A stretch of 9,086 nt of DNA from Altererythrobacter sp. (GTDB lineage: Bacteria; Pseudomonadota; Alphaproteobacteria; Sphingomonadales; Sphingomonadaceae): the NCBI GenBank assembly GCA_023299945.1, contig JALZVZ010000239.1, positions 1 to 9,086 of the forward strand, written 5' to 3'. The position numbers and the translations under genes were made by a program. Shown here piece by piece: positions 6,717 to 9,086 of this stretch (positions are counted from its first letter, which is position 1; the number at the start of each line of letters is the position of its first letter). The notes under the pieces are model-generated. The model saw nothing but the letters and a program-made list of their open reading frames with translations. It did no database searches and was not told where the DNA came from.

Positions 6717-6795
6717 TGAATGAAATCCTTAGCATCAAATAGTTGACCGCGCAGCTAGGGTTTGCAGCGCGGTTTTGCAAGAGAGGGATTACTCT
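6717..6795. promoter_or_regulatory. Divergent intergenic region between ferredoxin and glycosylase genes
   Basis: This 79-base gap must carry the promoters of two divergent genes. It contains a perfect direct repeat, TTTGCA at 6761-6766 and 6774-6779, 13 bases apart, and a TTGACC at 6743-6748 that resembles a plus-strand -35 element. I see no good -10 at the right spacing on either strand. No Ada-box (AAT-N6-GCAA) is evident, so Ada control of the glycosylase is not supported. Confidence 0.35.
6781..6788 (+). promoter_or_regulatory. Shine-Dalgarno site that fixes the glycosylase GTG start
   Basis: The purine run GAGAGGGA ends seven bases before the GTG at 6796. This makes that GTG a better start than the in-frame TTG at 6775, which has no ribosome binding site and would place this element inside the coding sequence. 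Confidence 0.6.
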
Positions 6796-7413
6796 GTGGG
6801 TCTTTGCGCTGACACTATCAAAAGCGATCTGGACGCGCTGGGCGCAAAGGATGCGCGCATTGCAGCGGCGGTAAAGCTGGTTGGATATCCAGAACCGCGC
6901 ATCAGGGATCGCGGTTATATGACACTACTGCGCACCATCGTCGGCCAGCAAGTCTCAGTCGCTGCCGCCGCCTCTATGTGGAACAAGTTGGAAGCCGAAT
7001 TGGGCGAAGGTTTTGCAGCATCAGACCTATTGAGCCGCGATTTTGACACATTGCGCGCCTGCGGATTGTCGCGGCAAAAGCAAGGCTATGCGCGGTCCTT
7101 ATGCGAGCTGGTGGAGGCTGGCGCGGTTGATTTTGAGAATATGCCTGCCGGTGACGAGGAAGCGATTGAAAGCCTTATCACTATCAAGGGCGTCGGACGC
7201 TGGTCAGCGGAGATTTATCTATTGTTTGCCGAGGGGCGCGGCGATATCTGGCCCGCCGGCGACCTGGCGGTGCAAGAGGGGGTGAAGCGCCTGCTTGCAT
7301 TGGAGGAGCGCCCGAAAGAAAAACAAACCCGCGCGCTGGCAGAAAGTTGGTCACCTCATCGCGGGGCCATGGCGATCTTCACCTGGCATTATTACGCCAA
7401 CCCCGCGCTTTAG
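6796..7413 (+). CDS. AlkA-type DNA-3-methyladenine glycosylase (HhH-GPD)
   Basis: This 205-residue base-excision repair enzyme should remove alkylated purines from DNA. The helix-hairpin-helix with its glycine loop is at LITIKGVGRWSAEI (127-140). The catalytic aspartate is D156 in WPAGDLAVQ, positioned as in AlkA. QQVS (51-54) and SPHRGAMAIFTWH (186-198) are also characteristic of the AlkA/MAG branch. It has only the HhH-GPD core and lacks the N-terminal beta domain of E. coli AlkA (282 residues), as do many bacterial and yeast-MAG-like members. The GTG start is chosen for its good ribosome binding site. The gene is divergent from the ferredoxin gene and ends 68 bases before a peptidase gene on the same strand. 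No adaptive-response regulator is nearby. Confidence 0.9.
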   Translation: MGLCADTIKSDLDALGAKDARIAAAVKLVGYPEPRIRDRGYMTLLRTIVGQQVSVAAAASMWNKLEAELGEGFAASDLLSRDFDTLRACGLSRQKQGYARSLCELVEAGAVDFENMPAGDEEAIESLITIKGVGRWSAEIYLLFAEGRGDIWPAGDLAVQEGVKRLLALEERPKEKQTRALAESWSPHRGAMAIFTWHYYANPAL

Positions 7414-7426
7414 GATCTTTCCGCGA

Positions 7427-7454
7427 TTGTCTGATGCGAGTTCGTTCCTAAATG
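7427..7454 (+). promoter_or_regulatory. Weak candidate promoter before the S9 peptidase gene
   Basis: TTGTCT (7427-7432, four of six to -35) and TAAATG (7449-7454, three of six to -10) are 16 bases apart in the 68-base gap after the glycosylase gene. The match is poor. The peptidase could equally be read through from the glycosylase transcript. Confidence 0.2.
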
Positions 7455-7481
7455 GAGCGAAACAAAACCTCTGGAGAAACC

Positions 7482-9086
7482 ATGACCACTATGCCGCCAC
7501 TCATTTCGCGCGAAGCCCTCCTCGGCAATCCCACACGCGCAGGCGGCAAGATCAGCCCCGATGGCAAATGGCTCAGCTGGATCGCGCCGCAAGATGGTGT
7601 GCTCAACATATGGATGGCGCCCTTGGCTGACCGTGATGCAGCCAAACTTATGACGCATTCGGCGGACCGGCCAGTTTCGCAATATATGTGGTCGCCTGAC
7701 AGCGCCTGCCTGCTTTACGTCCAAGACAAGGGCGGGGATGAAAACTACCTGCTGTACCGCGTCGATGTGGCCAGCGGCGCAGAGACCACGCTGACCCCGT
7801 TTGAAAACACCCGCGTCGATATTATCGGCGGGTCTGAACATATCCGCGATAAAATCCTGATTGGGTTAAACAATCGCGATCCGCAGTTTCACGATGTCCA
7901 CCAGCTTGATTTGAACAGCGGCGAGCTGACACTTGTTTACGAAAACAATGCCTATGCCGGCTTTATGGCGGATGACACGCTGACTTTACGCATGGCGATG
8001 GCGCAAAACGAAGCTGGCGGAACAGATTATTTCCGCATGACGGATGGCGTCGTCGAGGACATGCCATTTACCAGCACGGCGATGGAGGATTCCATGACCA
8101 CCTCGCCCGCTGGATACACCAATGATGGCAGCGTGCTTTATTGGCTCGACAGCCGCGGCCGCAACACTGCCGCGCTTTATGCAGAAGATGTCGCCAGCGG
8201 CGAGCGGACGCTCATTGCAGAGGATAACAAGGCCGACATTGGCGGCACAATCCGCAGCCGTGAAACGGGCGTCATCGAAGGTTACAGCGTCAATTACCTT
8301 ACCAGCATGTGGACCATGCTAACCGATGATTTGCGTGATGCCTATGCTTGGCTAGACGAGCGATTGAGCGGCGAATACGGCATTCTGTCGCGCAATGATG
8401 CCAATGATATTTGGATCATCTGGAACGACCAGCTGACCGCGCCGCTTGCGACCCATATTTACGACCGCAAAGCGCAAACATTAGAGCCGTTTTACGTCAC
8501 CCGCCCTGAACTGGAAGGTGCGCCATTGCAGGCCATGCATCCGCGCGAAATACCAGCGCGAGACGGCCTGACCCTGCCATCCTATCTAACCCTGCCCAAA
8601 GGCAGCGATGACAATGAAGACGGCGTGCCAGATGGACCATTACCGATGATATTGCTGGTGCATGGCGGTCCATGGGCGCGCGATGGATACGGCTTTAATC
8701 CTCAGCACCAATTGCTCGCCAATCGCGGATATGCCGTGCTGTCCGTGAACTTTCGCGGCTCGACCGGATTTGGCAAAGACTTCATCAATGCCAGCAATCT
8801 GCAATGGGGTCTGGCGATGCATGATGATCTGATTGACGCGGTAAATTGGGCCGTGGATGCAGGGATTGCCGATGCTGATAAAGTTGCGATTATGGGCGGA
8901 TCTTACGGCGGATATGCAGCATTGGCTGGCCTCGCCTTTACGCCCGATGTGTTTGCCTGCGGCATTGATCTTGTTGGCCCATCCAATCTTGAAACTTTGC
9001 TGGAGACGATCCCGCCCTATTGGGCGCCGATGGTCAAAATCTTTCACGAACGCATGGGCAATCCCAGCACGCCAGAAGGGTTGGAA
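7482..9086 (+). CDS. S9-family serine peptidase (prolyl oligopeptidase/acylaminoacyl-peptidase type), 3' partial
   Basis: An uninterrupted frame of 535 codons runs from the ATG at 7482 to the window edge. GGAG lies five bases before the start. The first ~370 residues resemble an S9 beta-propeller, with repeated blade-like SPDGKWLSW and SPDS motifs near residues 25-80. The alpha/beta-hydrolase domain begins around residue 375: LLVHGGPW (391-398), then NFRGSTGFGK, and the nucleophile elbow GGSYGGYA with Ser474. The catalytic Asp and His, expected about 80-120 residues later, are beyond the window. The N-terminus (MTTMPPLISREALLGNP) has no signal peptide or hydrophobic segment, so a cytoplasmic enzyme is likely. 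Such enzymes cleave short peptides, or N-acylated residues in the S9C branch. Exact specificity cannot be read from sequence. Confidence 0.92.
   Translation, partial: MTTMPPLISREALLGNPTRAGGKISPDGKWLSWIAPQDGVLNIWMAPLADRDAAKLMTHSADRPVSQYMWSPDSACLLYVQDKGGDENYLLYRVDVASGAETTLTPFENTRVDIIGGSEHIRDKILIGLNNRDPQFHDVHQLDLNSGELTLVYENNAYAGFMADDTLTLRMAMAQNEAGGTDYFRMTDGVVEDMPFTSTAMEDSMTTSPAGYTNDGSVLYWLDSRGRNTAALYAEDVASGERTLIAEDNKADIGGTIRSRETGVIEGYSVNYLTSMWTMLTDDLRDAYAWLDERLSGEYGILSRNDANDIWIIWNDQLTAPLATHIYDRKAQTLEPFYVTRPELEGAPLQAMHPREIPARDGLTLPSYLTLPKGSDDNEDGVPDGPLPMILLVHGGPWARDGYGFNPQHQLLANRGYAVLSVNFRGSTGFGKDFINASNLQWGLAMHDDLIDAVNWAVDAGIADADKVAIMGGSYGGYAALAGLAFTPDVFACGIDLVGPSNLETLLETIPPYWAPMVKIFHERMGNPSTPEGLE

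Noticed and set aside
6775..6795. TTG start for the DNA glycosylase
   Set aside because: The GTG at 6796 has a clear Shine-Dalgarno sequence upstream, whereas the TTG has none.
6717..6795. Ada box controlling the alkylation glycosylase
   Set aside because: No AAT-N6-GCAA arrangement was found at a suitable place.
8640..9047. 135-codon frame on the minus strand at the right end
   Set aside because: It is antisense to the S9 hydrolase domain, whose HGGPW and GSYGGY motifs prove the plus-strand frame.
1..9086. Mobile elements, CRISPR arrays, tRNA/rRNA genes, defence systems
   Set aside because: No transposase, integrase, phage, repeat-spacer or structural RNA signal was seen; the genes are housekeeping types with uniform character.

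Overview
The window looks like chromosomal DNA of an alphaproteobacterium, most likely a sphingomonad of the Erythrobacteraceae type. This is inferred from the moderately high GC content, the character of the MraZ, FtsL and FtsI proteins, and the gene order. It is a compact housekeeping region. I see no transposase, phage gene, tRNA, rRNA, CRISPR array or toxin-antitoxin pair.

Positions 1-3727 (minus strand) hold the start of the division and cell-wall (dcw) cluster, in the order mraZ - rsmH - ftsL - ftsI - murE. Only the first codons of murE are inside the window. Every junction overlaps by 1 or 4 bases, which suggests one translationally coupled transcript. The products are a transcriptional regulator (MraZ), a 16S rRNA methyltransferase (RsmH), a bitopic divisome protein (FtsL), the septal transpeptidase (FtsI) and, by gene order, the UDP-MurNAc-tripeptide synthetase (MurE).

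Positions 3728-4111 form the only long gene-free stretch. Read on the minus strand it contains an AT-rich possible promoter and a tandem array of four CCC-centred boxes at intervals of 9-11 bp. This is the arrangement expected for MraZ autoregulatory sites. A leader of about 160 nt and a clear Shine-Dalgarno sequence before a GTG start of mraZ follow.

Positions 4112-6716 (minus strand) hold a second run of genes: an adrenodoxin-type [2Fe-2S] ferredoxin, a CysK-family cysteine synthase, a small single-span membrane protein with an acidic tail, and an orphan GldG/DUF4350-like membrane protein. The last two overlap by 14 bases. They are the least understood genes in the window.

Positions 6796-9086 (plus strand) hold a divergently transcribed AlkA-type DNA glycosylase and then an S9-family serine peptidase that runs off the right edge. 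The peptidase shows no signal peptide. Its Ser nucleophile motif is present, but the part that should carry the catalytic Asp and His lies outside the window.

Most of the window is ordinary. The items that merit a second look are the box array before mraZ and the orphan two-gene membrane module between cysK and the dcw cluster.
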